Positions 51,867 to 60,419 of a stretch of DNA of 64,000 nucleotides are shown here, one piece after another. The stretch lies in NCBI GenBank assembly GCA_038522945.1, contig JBCBJV010000001.1, positions 434,001-498,000 on the forward strand, in the 5' to 3' direction. The stretch is from MED-G105 sp038522945. Its GTDB lineage: Bacteria; Pseudomonadota; Alphaproteobacteria; Caulobacterales; Parvularculaceae. The position numbers and the translations under genes are program-made. The notes under the pieces were generated by a model. The model searched no databases, had not been told where the DNA came from, and saw nothing but the letters and a program-made list of their open reading frames with translations. Every line of letters starts with the position of its first letter. Within the stretch, counting starts at the first letter, position 1.

Positions 51867-52942
51867 GCCGCGCTCTCCTCCCGGCTCGCGCCGACCATTA
51901 CCGACACGCCCTTGGTACCCGGCTCATTTGGTTTGGTGCTGACGAAAACAATGCCGTCTTCCAGTTTCACATCAAAAGTGGAGATCTTCTCCGTGAACGG
52001 CGGCGGTGAAACACCATCGTCGGGCCGGTACTGCCAACCGTGCCACGGACACGTCACCAGCCCATCCTTCAGGCATCCCTCGCCCAGCGGCCCGTTCTGA
52101 TGACGACAAGCATTCTGCACGGCGAATACCTTCTGGTCATCGCGAAAAACCGCAACGCGGTCGCCTTTGGGTAGCGGCGCAATGACGGCCCGCTGATCAG
52201 GAATGTCTGCCCAGGGGCCAATGCGTACCCACTCAGTGGATGCCTTACTCTGGGTTCGCTTCATCCCATTGTCGCGGCCCCATTCACGAACGCCCGTCAC
52301 GATGTGAAGCAGCGCCACGATGGCGAACCCGCCGATAGCCAGAGGCGGATAAAGCGAGACGCGCTCGGTGATCAACGCCCCATAGGCAACATGCAACAGC
52401 AGTGCGCCGTAGGCGACGTAAACGCCCATGTGCAGCGCCTTCCAGACGGGTGCAGAAAGGTTGTTCAGCCAGAAGTCATGGCTCGTTGCTGCCATCAGGA
52501 AAAGGATCACCAACGCCGCCAGCCCGAAGAGTTCAAACGGCAACCCCGGAAAAGGATCGCCTGGCTGGTTCGACACAAAGAGCGATACGAGCGGATTAAG
52601 CCCGCCGCCGCCATGATACCAAAGGAGCGCCAGTCCAAAGTGAGCGCTAGCCACCAGAAACGTCAGCACACCGAGATGTCGGCGATTATAGAGCATGGGC
52701 ACGAACCGCCGCGAAAGCCGCGCGAGTGGACCAATGGACAAAACAATCGTCAGCATCATGAAGGCTGTGGTGCCCAGTGCGCGGATCATCAGAACGACCG
52801 GGTCAGCGGTATGGCCGCTCGAATGGGGCTGCAATCCGACGATCATAAAAATTGCGATGAACGCGACAATCGAAGCCAGCACAAAAAGATCATAGACGAC
52901 CTTGTTGCCGTTCCATTGGACGGCTTGGTATTGATGGCCCAT
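51863..52942 (-). CDS. Ferric reductase-like membrane domain fused to a Rieske domain
   Basis: The 359-residue protein has about six membrane segments with histidines placed as in ferric reductase-like haem proteins (RRHLGVLTFLVASAHFGLAL, GVYVAYGALLLHVAYGAL). A C-terminal Rieske [2Fe-2S] domain (NACRHQNGPLGEG, VTCPWHGWQYRP) follows. The fusion implies electron flow between the haems and the Fe-S centre. It lies in a five-gene operon with overlapping stops and starts. The substrate is unknown. Confidence 0.9.
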   Translation of the reverse strand: MGHQYQAVQWNGNKVVYDLFVLASIVAFIAIFMIVGLQPHSSGHTADPVVLMIRALGTTAFMMLTIVLSIGPLARLSRRFVPMLYNRRHLGVLTFLVASAHFGLALLWYHGGGGLNPLVSLFVSNQPGDPFPGLPFELFGLAALVILFLMAATSHDFWLNNLSAPVWKALHMGVYVAYGALLLHVAYGALITERVSLYPPLAIGGFAIVALLHIVTGVREWGRDNGMKRTQSKASTEWVRIGPWADIPDQRAVIAPLPKGDRVAVFRDDQKVFAVQNACRHQNGPLGEGCLKDGLVTCPWHGWQYRPDDGVSPPPFTEKISTFDVKLEDGIVFVSTKPNEPGTKGVSVMVGASREESAA

Positions 52943-52945
52943 GGG

Positions 52946-53092
52946 TTACGGAGCCTCCTTCAAGATCACGTCCGGAAAGTCACCGTGTGTGTCCGGCGCT
53001 TTTTCGCTCACCCGCAGTACCGCAAGCACGATGACGATCGGCGCAATTAGCAGCCATAAAAGAAGATGAGATCGACGATGGGCACGTTTCAT
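52946..53092 (-). CDS. 48-residue membrane protein in the ferric-reductase operon
   Basis: ATG at 53092 opens MKRAHRRSHLLLWLLIAPIV, continuing into a single membrane helix and a tail ending DVILKEAP. The stop is three bases before the ferric-reductase ATG and the start is three bases after the upstream gene, which strongly supports a real operon member. The GGAGG-containing end of this gene supplies the ribosome binding site of the reductase. Confidence 0.7.
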   Translation of the reverse strand: MKRAHRRSHLLLWLLIAPIVIVLAVLRVSEKAPDTHGDFPDVILKEAP

Positions 53093-53095
53093 GGA

Positions 53096-53341
53096 TTACC
53101 CTTCTTCATCGGTATGGAGGGGCGCATTGATCCGGCGGCCCGACAGCAACCGAATAAGAACCGCAGGCCAAAGACCGATCACGCCCGGTAGAGCGATCAG
53201 GCGAAACCAAATCGACGACCCGGCAGCGCTATGGTCCAAGCGGCTATATCCGCCGACCAGGGCAATGAGCCCTAGCAAAACGCCGATGCTGAGATAAACC
53301 GCGACCGCGAGCCAGATGGCTTGCGCTGTTTCAACTGTCAT
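53096..53341 (-). CDS. Small membrane protein (81 residues), first gene of the ferric-reductase operon
   Basis: The chosen ATG at 53341 gives MTVETAQAIWLAVAVYLSIG with a second segment (FRLIALPGVIGLWPAVLIR). Upstream in-frame codons to 53542 look non-coding. No family is recognised. It and the 48-residue protein may be small subunits of the reductase complex. Confidence 0.7.
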   Translation of the reverse strand: MTVETAQAIWLAVAVYLSIGVLLGLIALVGGYSRLDHSAAGSSIWFRLIALPGVIGLWPAVLIRLLSGRRINAPLHTDEEG

Positions 53342-53550
53342 AGTGACGTCCCCGATGGTTGCGCCGGGCTCCAGCCCTTCCCGCCTTTGCGATAAACCCT
53401 TTCCCCAGCCGCACAATGCCCCGAATTTGACCATTTTGGAAAGTCCGTCGGGGGGCATGCTGCAAGAATGTGATCGACCCTCCACATCTCGGCTCTTCCG
53501 TTTATGTGGCAAACGGGAACGGCAAAGAGGGAGGCCCCTCAAAAGCAGGG

Positions 53551-54111
53551 CTAAGAGCTAGTCGGGCGGAACACAAAGATGTCGATCGGCGCGTCATGAT
53601 AGTCGGCGCGATAGCTGAACGCGAACCCAAGTCGTTCGGCAATACGGATTGACGGCGCATTCGCCGGGTCAATGATGCAGCACAGATCAAGGTCTGGGAA
53701 ACGGCTGCGCATCCAGCCAAACGCAGCTTGCGCCGCCTCATAGCCATACCCCTTTCCTTGGTGAGCCGGGTCAATGCCCCAACCGATTTCCGGCATGCCT
53801 TTGATGGCTGGCGAGATCGAGCGGTGATACTCGCCGCACCCCACATCACCGACGAAAGCGCCCGTCTCTTTTTCTTCAACGATCCAGTATCCGTAACCGA
53901 GGAGCGCCCACGAGCCGACGGTCCGTAGGAACTTCTGCCAGGATTGCTCTTCATTCAGCGGTTTACCGTCGGCATACCGGGTGAAGTCTTCATCTGCCCA
54001 CATCTTTTTGGAAGCAGGAAAGTCATCAAGGGTCCGCCCGCGGAGCACCAGTTTTTCGGTTTCTAGCCGTGGCACATAAGGCAGGTTTTCAGTCAGCACC
54101 CTGACGGCCAT
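53551..54111 (-). CDS. GNAT-family N-acetyltransferase (RimJ/RimL-like)
   Basis: The 186-residue protein has LETEKLVLRGRTLDDFPASK, GYWIVEEKETGAFVGDVG, the acetyl-CoA site GWGIDPAHQGKGYGYEAAQA and IIDPANAPSIRIAERLGF. It belongs to the acetyltransferase_3 group. The ATG overlaps the DUF885 stop (TGATG), so the two are co-translated. The acceptor is unknown. Confidence 0.9.
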   Translation of the reverse strand: MAVRVLTENLPYVPRLETEKLVLRGRTLDDFPASKKMWADEDFTRYADGKPLNEEQSWQKFLRTVGSWALLGYGYWIVEEKETGAFVGDVGCGEYHRSISPAIKGMPEIGWGIDPAHQGKGYGYEAAQAAFGWMRSRFPDLDLCCIIDPANAPSIRIAERLGFAFSYRADYHDAPIDIFVFRPTSS

Positions 54112-55913
54112 CAGTCGTCCGCCTTTGCCTTCTCACTTGTGATGAAATCATCGATGCGTCTTTCCAGGAGCCCGAGAGGCACTCCGCCGGAAACAAGCAC
54201 CGCATCATGGAAGGCGCGGATATCGAAATCTTCTCCGAGCGCTTCTTCGGCCCTACGCCGCAACTCCCAGATCTTCAATTCACCCATTTTATAGGCAAGC
54301 GCCTGACCGGGCCAGGCGATATAGCGATCAACCTCGGTTTGCACATTATGAAGCGAGAGCGCGGTATTGTCGGCGAGATAGTCCAACGCCTGCTGGCGGG
54401 TCCAGCCTATTGAATGGAGGCCGGTGTCAATCACCAACCGGCATGCACGCCACATCTCATAGGAAAGGCGGCCGAAATGATCATAGGGTGTCTTATAAAT
54501 CCCCATTTCCTTGCCAAGCGCTTCGGCATAAAGCCCCCACCCTTCTCCGTAGGCATGCGGATAAAAGCCCTTCCGGAAGCTCGGTACATCTTCGATTTCC
54601 AGCGACAACGCGATTTGCAGATGGTGACCTGGCACCGCTTCATGGAGGCTAAGGGCTTTCAACTCATAAAGCGGTCGCGTTTTCAAGTTGTATGTATTGA
54701 CCCAATACTGACCACCCCGCGCCGCATTAAGCGCCGCGCCCACATACCGCCCGGTTGTATAATTAGGCGCAATTTCAGCCGGGACCGGCTCTACCGAATA
54801 GGGCTGACGCGGCAGTTTCCCGAAGAAAGCCGGCAGTTTTCCGTCAACTTCCTTTGAAATGAAGGCAGCTTCTTTCAGGAGTTCTTGCGCGGTTGGTGCA
54901 TAAAACTGATCATCCGTCCGCAGAAATTCCTGAAACTCCTTAAACGAACCGTCAAAGTCGACCTCTTGGATGATTGCGTTCATTTCGCCCCGAATTCGGG
55001 CAACTTCTGCCAGACCAATTTGGTGGATATCATCCGCACTCATATCTTCCAGGGTCGTATAGAATTTGATTTGCGCGGCATAATACTCAGCGCCATCGGG
55101 GAGATCGCTGACGCCTACGGTCTCCGCTGCGCCCGGCATGTATTCGTCTCTAAAAAAGGCCAGGATCTGCGCATATCTGGGAAGAATCTCATTGGCGATG
55201 AGGGCCCGGGCTCTTTTCCGAAAGCGCTTTTGGTCACCGCTGGAAATACGCGACGGCATATCCTCAAAAGGCCTGTAGAGGCCATGGGCTTCAGGATCAT
55301 CAACCGCCTGTGCTTCAAAGGACGGCAGGACGAAGGGCAGGATTTCCTTTGGTTGGGTAAACCCATCCGCTAGGCCGGTCCGCATGTTGTCAAGATTTTG
55401 GTCGAGATACCGGGGTAGCGCTTTTAGCCGTGACAGATAATTCTCATAATCGGCCTTGGTCTGCATGGGCGCCGACGTCATGGTCCGCACGATATTGCTG
55501 TGAAAACCGCTGTCAGCCAGAAAGGGTCGGCGCCAAGATCTGAATGGCGCCTGCCGCACTCGGTTCGTTAGGATAAAGCGTAAGATTTCGGCACTGACTT
55601 TGGGCTCACCCTCAACGACAGAGATATCAATGGCTTCCAGCCGATTGAGGAAAATCTTGTCCTGCTCGGCCCGGCGGGCATATGCCTCTGGCGAAACATC
55701 AGTGAGCCGATCATTATACTCACGGATGCCAAGCGACGTTGCGGATGTGGGGAATTGCTCCAGATTGTAGCGATAATAATCGTCGAACAGTTTTTCCAAC
55801 TCTTCTCGCTGCGACGTCTCTGCGGTCGCCTCCGAGGGTTGAAAAGCCAGCGCCATCGGCGCATTCAGGACCACACATAGCGAGAATACAGTCAGTACAA
55901 ATAATTTCTTCAA
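54111..55913 (-). CDS. DUF885 secreted putative metallopeptidase
   Basis: The 600-residue protein has a signal peptide (MKKLFVLTVFSLCVVLNA). The DUF885 core contains LSLHEAVPGHHLQIALSLE, YGEGWGLYAEALGKEMG and a downstream DYLADNTALS. HExxxGHH plus the EGW glutamate are the probable zinc site of this peptidase-like family. It probably acts in the periplasm. It is the first of two coupled genes. Confidence 0.92.
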   Translation of the reverse strand: MKKLFVLTVFSLCVVLNAPMALAFQPSEATAETSQREELEKLFDDYYRYNLEQFPTSATSLGIREYNDRLTDVSPEAYARRAEQDKIFLNRLEAIDISVVEGEPKVSAEILRFILTNRVRQAPFRSWRRPFLADSGFHSNIVRTMTSAPMQTKADYENYLSRLKALPRYLDQNLDNMRTGLADGFTQPKEILPFVLPSFEAQAVDDPEAHGLYRPFEDMPSRISSGDQKRFRKRARALIANEILPRYAQILAFFRDEYMPGAAETVGVSDLPDGAEYYAAQIKFYTTLEDMSADDIHQIGLAEVARIRGEMNAIIQEVDFDGSFKEFQEFLRTDDQFYAPTAQELLKEAAFISKEVDGKLPAFFGKLPRQPYSVEPVPAEIAPNYTTGRYVGAALNAARGGQYWVNTYNLKTRPLYELKALSLHEAVPGHHLQIALSLEIEDVPSFRKGFYPHAYGEGWGLYAEALGKEMGIYKTPYDHFGRLSYEMWRACRLVIDTGLHSIGWTRQQALDYLADNTALSLHNVQTEVDRYIAWPGQALAYKMGELKIWELRRRAEEALGEDFDIRAFHDAVLVSGGVPLGLLERRIDDFITSEKAKADD

Positions 55914-56146
55914 GGTTGTTTCCCTCAGTTTTATGGCCTTGACATCAATTTCCCGGCACTATGCCTGAGCCCATCGCTTCCGCCAACTGGCATTAGCGCT
56001 GCCACTCACGGCCTGCGGGTCGCAATCCTGTAACCGCGTGCATGTGGAGCGGGCTCTCCCAAAGGTGAAGCCGTTGTGATTTTCAGTTTTCGCCCGAATA
56101 GCCTAGCTCCTTTGGCGATCAAAGTTCTTAAGGGAGACAAACGACT

Positions 56147-56611
56147 ATGACCCAGCAGTCACAAGGGCTACGCTCTTTCGTTTTAGCTATGGCGTTGATG
56201 CTCGCGTCAATTTCGAGTGCTCTGGCCGCAAAGCCAGAGGTATTTACACCGCGCTTTTCCTCTCTCGCGGTTAGTGGCTATGATCCTGTTGCCTACTTTG
56301 AAGAAGGCGCGCCGGTGAAAGGAAGCAAAGCGTTCTCGTTCGACTACAAAGGCGCAACGTGGCGTTTTTCTACCCAAGCAAACCTTGAAGCGTTTAAGGC
56401 AAACCCAGATGCTTACGCTCCACAATATGGCGGTTATTGCGCGTGGGCCGCATCGCAAGGCTACACCGCCAGCGCCAATCCAAAGAACTGGACCGTCCAC
56501 AACGGCAAACTCTACCTCAATTACAATGACAAAGTGCAAGAGGACTGGCTGGTGGATCCGGATGGGTTCATCGAGCTCGCCAACAAGAACTGGCCAAGTA
56601 TTCTAGACTGA
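56147..56611 (+). CDS. YHS domain secreted protein
   Basis: The 154-residue protein has a signal peptide (FVLAMALMLASISSALA) and the YHS segment AVSGYDPVAYFEEGAPVKGS. WRFSTQANLEAFKANPDAYA then YGGYCAWAASQGYTA follow. Secreted YHS proteins of this kind are often tied to copper or other metal handling. It stands alone, preceded by GGGAGA. Confidence 0.9.
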   Translation: MTQQSQGLRSFVLAMALMLASISSALAAKPEVFTPRFSSLAVSGYDPVAYFEEGAPVKGSKAFSFDYKGATWRFSTQANLEAFKANPDAYAPQYGGYCAWAASQGYTASANPKNWTVHNGKLYLNYNDKVQEDWLVDPDGFIELANKNWPSILD

Positions 56612-56692
56612 TCGGATTAAGCCGAAAGCGGTAAACGAGGCCTAGAGGGCCGGAACATGCGACCGGCCAAATGCGCGGCGACACCTCCACCT

Positions 56693-56724
56693 AAAAAAAG
56701 CAGGCACGCCAGAGACGTGCCTGC
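56693..56724 (-). terminator. Rho-independent terminator of the RTX gene
   Basis: On the minus strand GCAGGCACG and CGTGCCTGC form a perfect 9-bp stem with a 7-base loop and run into seven T residues. It lies ~35 bp after the RTX stop. Confidence 0.88.
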
Positions 56725-56759
56725 ATATTAGAATCTGAATCCCCGTTGTTTCCGGCGCC

Positions 56760-59700
56760 CTAACTGAAGAGGAAATCGTCAGCATTAAGATCACTGAGGA
56801 GCGTATTGCTTAAGGTCAGCGTATCCCCGCCGCCAAAGTCGATAATGACATCGCTCCCAACTTGAGTGGCTGCGCCAAAAACCTCCGCAAACGTATCGAA
56901 CGCTACACCATATCCTGAAAGCTCGATCTGGTCTGAAGCACCAGCTCCAAGATCCGCATCAAGAATAAAATCATTGTCGCCATCTGGTGTCATTACGAAG
57001 ATGTCGAGGCCGCCATCACCCCGCAACCTATCGACACCGTCGCCGCCATTCAGCGTATCACTTCCGGTACCACCAAAAAGCTGATCGTCGCCGCCGTCGC
57101 CGTTGATGATGTCATCGTTGCCATCACCAAATATGGCGTCATTATCTGCACCGCCGTTGATCGTATCATTTCCAGCGCCACCATTGATCGCATCAATGCC
57201 CGCGTCACCATCGATTTGATCCGACCCACTGTCACCAACAATTCTGTCATCGTTATTGCCACCGTTAATGAAATCATTGTTGGCGCCACCGATTATTGTA
57301 TCGTTTTGATCACCGCCGTTTAGCGTGTCATTGCCGCCACCGCCAAAGAGGAAATCCTCACCAGTGTCACCGTCGATGCGATCACCGCTTATGTCCGTGC
57401 CGTCGTCGCCAAAAATGGTGTCATCGCCGCTGCCCCCAAACAAGCTGTCGAAGGCAATATTCCCTTCAATGCTGTCATTATTGCCATCACCGAAAATCGT
57501 ATCATTGCCGTTCCCGCCAGTGATCGTATCCAAGCCGCTACCACCATTTATGTTGTCGTCGCCATCGTCTCCATCAATGGAGTCTTGACCGCTATCACCC
57601 ACGATTCGATCATCATTGTTCCCCCCACTGATAAAATCATTATTACTTCCCCCAACTATTGTATCGTTCTGGTCACCCCCGTTTAAAGTATCATTCCCGC
57701 CACCGCCGAATAGGAAATCCTCACCAGAATCACCGTCGATCCTGTCTCCACTGATATCGCTTCCATCATCTCCATAGAGGGTATCATTTCCCGATCCGCC
57801 GAATAGACTATCGAAAGCCGTGTTGCCCTCAATATCGTCGTCGCCTCCATCGCCAAAGACGGTGTCGTTACCATTGCCACCAGTTATTGTGTCGCGACCA
57901 TTGCCACCATTGATATTGTCATTACCGTCGTCTCCATCAATGGAATCCTGACCGCTGTCGCCTACAATTCGGTCATCATTATTCCCGCCACTGATGAAAT
58001 CGTTATTCGCACCGCCGACAATAGTGTCGTTGTCATTCCCACCATTAAGTGAATCATTTCCCCCTCCGCCGAAGAGGAAGTCTTGCCCGTCATCACCATC
58101 GATGCGATCACCACTTACATCGCTGCCATTGTCACCGTCGATTGTATCGTTGCCGGCGCCCCCGAACAGGCTGTCGAAGCCGGTGTCGCCATCAATATCG
58201 TCGTCACCGTTGTCGCCAAATATGGTGTCATTCCCGCTCCCGCCAGTTATAGTATCGAGACCATTTCCCCCATTGATGTTATCTTCGCCATCCTCACCAT
58301 CGATTTGGTCTTGACCATTATCACCTACAATACGGTCGTTATTTGCACCGCCCTCAATGATATCATTTCCGTTCTGACCAATGATCGTGTCATTGCCTGA
58401 CCCGCCAAGAATGCTGTCGCTACCGCTCTCGCCTTCCAAGCGATCATTCCCACCCAGACCAATCAGCGTATCATTGCCGCTTGACGTGATAAGCGTCTCG
58501 GCATTGTTTGATCCTTCAAGGAAGTGGTTTCCAAGATCGAGGATTTCAAAGATCTCAACCGAGGTGAAACTCGCCGCGGCGAACATCGCATCGCGATTGG
58601 ATGCATTGCTGACCGAGAACCTGATGTCACCGCCAGCGCCAAAACCGACGCGCACTGTATCGGTGCCGCTGCCACCATCAAAGCTGTCACCACCACCCAG
58701 TTGAAAATAGTCATCGCCGGCTTCGCCGAACCCAGACTCAACGGTTGAGAAAAAGTCGTTTCCTGCGCCTCCGCGTGCCGTGTCAGTGCCGTCGCCGCCG
58801 AAAAGACTATCGTCATTGTCGCCACCTAACAGACTGTCATTGCCGGTCCATCCATTGATGGTGTCATTGCCGGCGCCGCCTGAAATCGTATCAGCCCCAG
58901 TTTCCCCGCCGAAGAGCGTGTCATTTCCAACTTCACCATTGATGACGTCGTTGCCACGACCGCCGTCTATGGTGTCATTACCGTCGCCGCCATCTAGCGT
59001 ATCGTTTCCGTCACCACCATCGAGGCTATCGTTATTGGCGCCGCCATCAAGGGCGTCTAAGCCAGCGGCGCCGAAAATTGTGTCATTCCCTGACCCGCCG
59101 TTCACGGTGTCATTACCACTCAGCGCGAAGTAAGTGTCGTTACCCCCGAGTAGGCTTACATTTTCATTCCCACCCGGATAATTAGCTCCTTGAGAAAACG
59201 TCTCAAAGCCATAAAGTACATCACTACTGTTCGTTGGGGCCAGGATCGGCAAACCTAAATCGATCAGTGTCGCCACATTAAAGTCTGTGACAACAAGCTG
59301 GGTAGCCGACCCAATTGCCGGATTCATCAAATCATCAAAATTCGGCCCGATATGGCTGGGATCAGCGTTTTCCAGCGGCAATAGTCCACCAAACGTGGCT
59401 TGTGCTTGGGCCCCGTTAAAGAACAGATCTCCGCCCACATTCTGCACGAATGTATCCCAAACCGCGATATCGCCTGACCCATCGTCCAGGGAGAGGATCC
59501 CGAGGCCGTGACCCATTTCATGCAATAGCACGGAGAACAGATCGAATTGGCCGAACGGCACATTGGCGCCCAGTCCGCCAAAGAAAAACTCATCCGCATT
59601 GAGACTGTCTGTATTTACATCAATGAACAGATCAGGGTTAGCACCATTTCGGTCTACACCGTCTTGAAGTTTCAGGATCGGGATGGTCTGGAAGATGTCG

Positions 59701-59915
59701 TTTCCACCCTCGGACCCGATAAAGGAAAGCGACGTTCCCCCTTGGGCCAGAGCGCTGGCCCCGAGACTTTCGAAGTTCAATTCGATCACCAGAGTCTCGC
59801 CACCAAAGTCGATATACCGCGCCCAATAATCGGCCGCCTCCTGGAGAATGCTTTGGACATTATTGAGATCCGACGCTGACACGCCGCTGGTATTCCCGAG
59901 GGTGATAGTGAACAC
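56760..59915 (-). CDS. RTX-repeat secreted metalloprotease (leishmanolysin-like zinc site)
   Basis: The 1051-residue protein has no N-terminal signal. Its catalytic domain (about residues 1-215) has LLHEMGHGLGILSLDD with His132 and His136. Ser, not His, stands at the third metzincin position. Distal PSHIGPNFDDLMNP offers His188 and a Met-turn-like Met197, as in leishmanolysin-type sites. From ~residue 250 to ~970 it is GGxGxDxLxGG-type calcium repeats. The last ~80 residues look like a type I secretion signal region (ADLGAGASDQIELSGYGVAF). Export by a T1SS not in this window is inferred. Confidence 0.9.
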   Translation of the reverse strand: MFTITLGNTSGVSASDLNNVQSILQEAADYWARYIDFGGETLVIELNFESLGASALAQGGTSLSFIGSEGGNDIFQTIPILKLQDGVDRNGANPDLFIDVNTDSLNADEFFFGGLGANVPFGQFDLFSVLLHEMGHGLGILSLDDGSGDIAVWDTFVQNVGGDLFFNGAQAQATFGGLLPLENADPSHIGPNFDDLMNPAIGSATQLVVTDFNVATLIDLGLPILAPTNSSDVLYGFETFSQGANYPGGNENVSLLGGNDTYFALSGNDTVNGGSGNDTIFGAAGLDALDGGANNDSLDGGDGNDTLDGGDGNDTIDGGRGNDVINGEVGNDTLFGGETGADTISGGAGNDTINGWTGNDSLLGGDNDDSLFGGDGTDTARGGAGNDFFSTVESGFGEAGDDYFQLGGGDSFDGGSGTDTVRVGFGAGGDIRFSVSNASNRDAMFAAASFTSVEIFEILDLGNHFLEGSNNAETLITSSGNDTLIGLGGNDRLEGESGSDSILGGSGNDTIIGQNGNDIIEGGANNDRIVGDNGQDQIDGEDGEDNINGGNGLDTITGGSGNDTIFGDNGDDDIDGDTGFDSLFGGAGNDTIDGDNGSDVSGDRIDGDDGQDFLFGGGGNDSLNGGNDNDTIVGGANNDFISGGNNDDRIVGDSGQDSIDGDDGNDNINGGNGRDTITGGNGNDTVFGDGGDDDIEGNTAFDSLFGGSGNDTLYGDDGSDISGDRIDGDSGEDFLFGGGGNDTLNGGDQNDTIVGGSNNDFISGGNNDDRIVGDSGQDSIDGDDGDDNINGGSGLDTITGGNGNDTIFGDGNNDSIEGNIAFDSLFGGSGDDTIFGDDGTDISGDRIDGDTGEDFLFGGGGNDTLNGGDQNDTIIGGANNDFINGGNNDDRIVGDSGSDQIDGDAGIDAINGGAGNDTINGGADNDAIFGDGNDDIINGDGGDDQLFGGTGSDTLNGGDGVDRLRGDGGLDIFVMTPDGDNDFILDADLGAGASDQIELSGYGVAFDTFAEVFGAATQVGSDVIIDFGGGDTLTLSNTLLSDLNADDFLFS
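57140..58400 (-). repeat. 121-residue (363-bp) super-repeat inside the RTX gene
   Basis: Blocks beginning SGDRIDGD and containing DFLFGGGGND and NNDDRIVGDSG recur at 363-bp spacing (anchors near 57340, 57703 and 58066), giving about 3.5 copies. Boundaries are approximate. Each block holds many nonapeptide calcium repeats. Confidence 0.85.
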
Positions 59916-60419
59916 GTTGAACTACTCCGGTGTTTGACGTCCCAGGTCGTCACTTAAATTAAGTCAGGCGAGCAAATCGAGGCTTAATTGAGATGGTCAA
60001 TTCACAATTTCCGACCTCGCTAAAATCCTCATCAAATTGCCGGGCGTTTGTGGCAGGCATGGAGCAGATCCTTTGCGATCAAGCGGGTAGCACCTTCCTA
60101 AGCCCTGCCCATGTGTAACGGGATTGTCCCGTCCGCGGCGGGGAAAACCGCCCGTTAAACCATTGAAAATTCGTCATCTAGGCCCTTCTCGGGATCTAGG
60201 CCTTTCTCGGGATCTAGGCCTTTCTCGGGATCTAGGCCTTTCTCGGGATCTAGGCCTTTCTCTGGCCACCGACATCAGGACCGACAATGGCCCCGGTCGA
60301 CTGCCGGTACCCAAAATAGGCCAGATTGAGGGACCGGCAGTCAGGTACGGACTGTCGCATGTCATCGATCCGATGGCCCTGCCTCTTCAATTCACGGCAA
60401 GAACGGATATCTTGATGCA
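59916..60419. other. 504-bp region between divergent RTX gene and uvrB
   Basis: Apart from the 18-bp tandem array at 60178-60263 no feature is supported. A plus-strand frame through the array encodes only a repeated RDLGLS hexapeptide and non-matching flanks. I saw no GTTC-N7-GTTC LexA box before uvrB. Confidence 0.4.
60178..60263. repeat. Five 18-bp tandem repeats upstream of uvrB
   Basis: Units of CTAGGCCTTTCTCGGGAT start at 60178, 60196, 60214, 60232 and 60250. The first has one substitution and the last diverges after 13 bases. Copies 2-4 are identical, so the expansion looks recent. There are no spacers, so it is not CRISPR. Confidence 0.93.

Noticed and set aside
57296..58704. Several plus-strand frames opposite the RTX gene
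   Set aside because: Low-complexity Pro/Ser/Leu shadows of the Gly-Asp-rich repeats.
60178..60263. Possible CRISPR array
   Set aside because: The 18-bp units are directly adjacent with no spacers and there are no cas genes.
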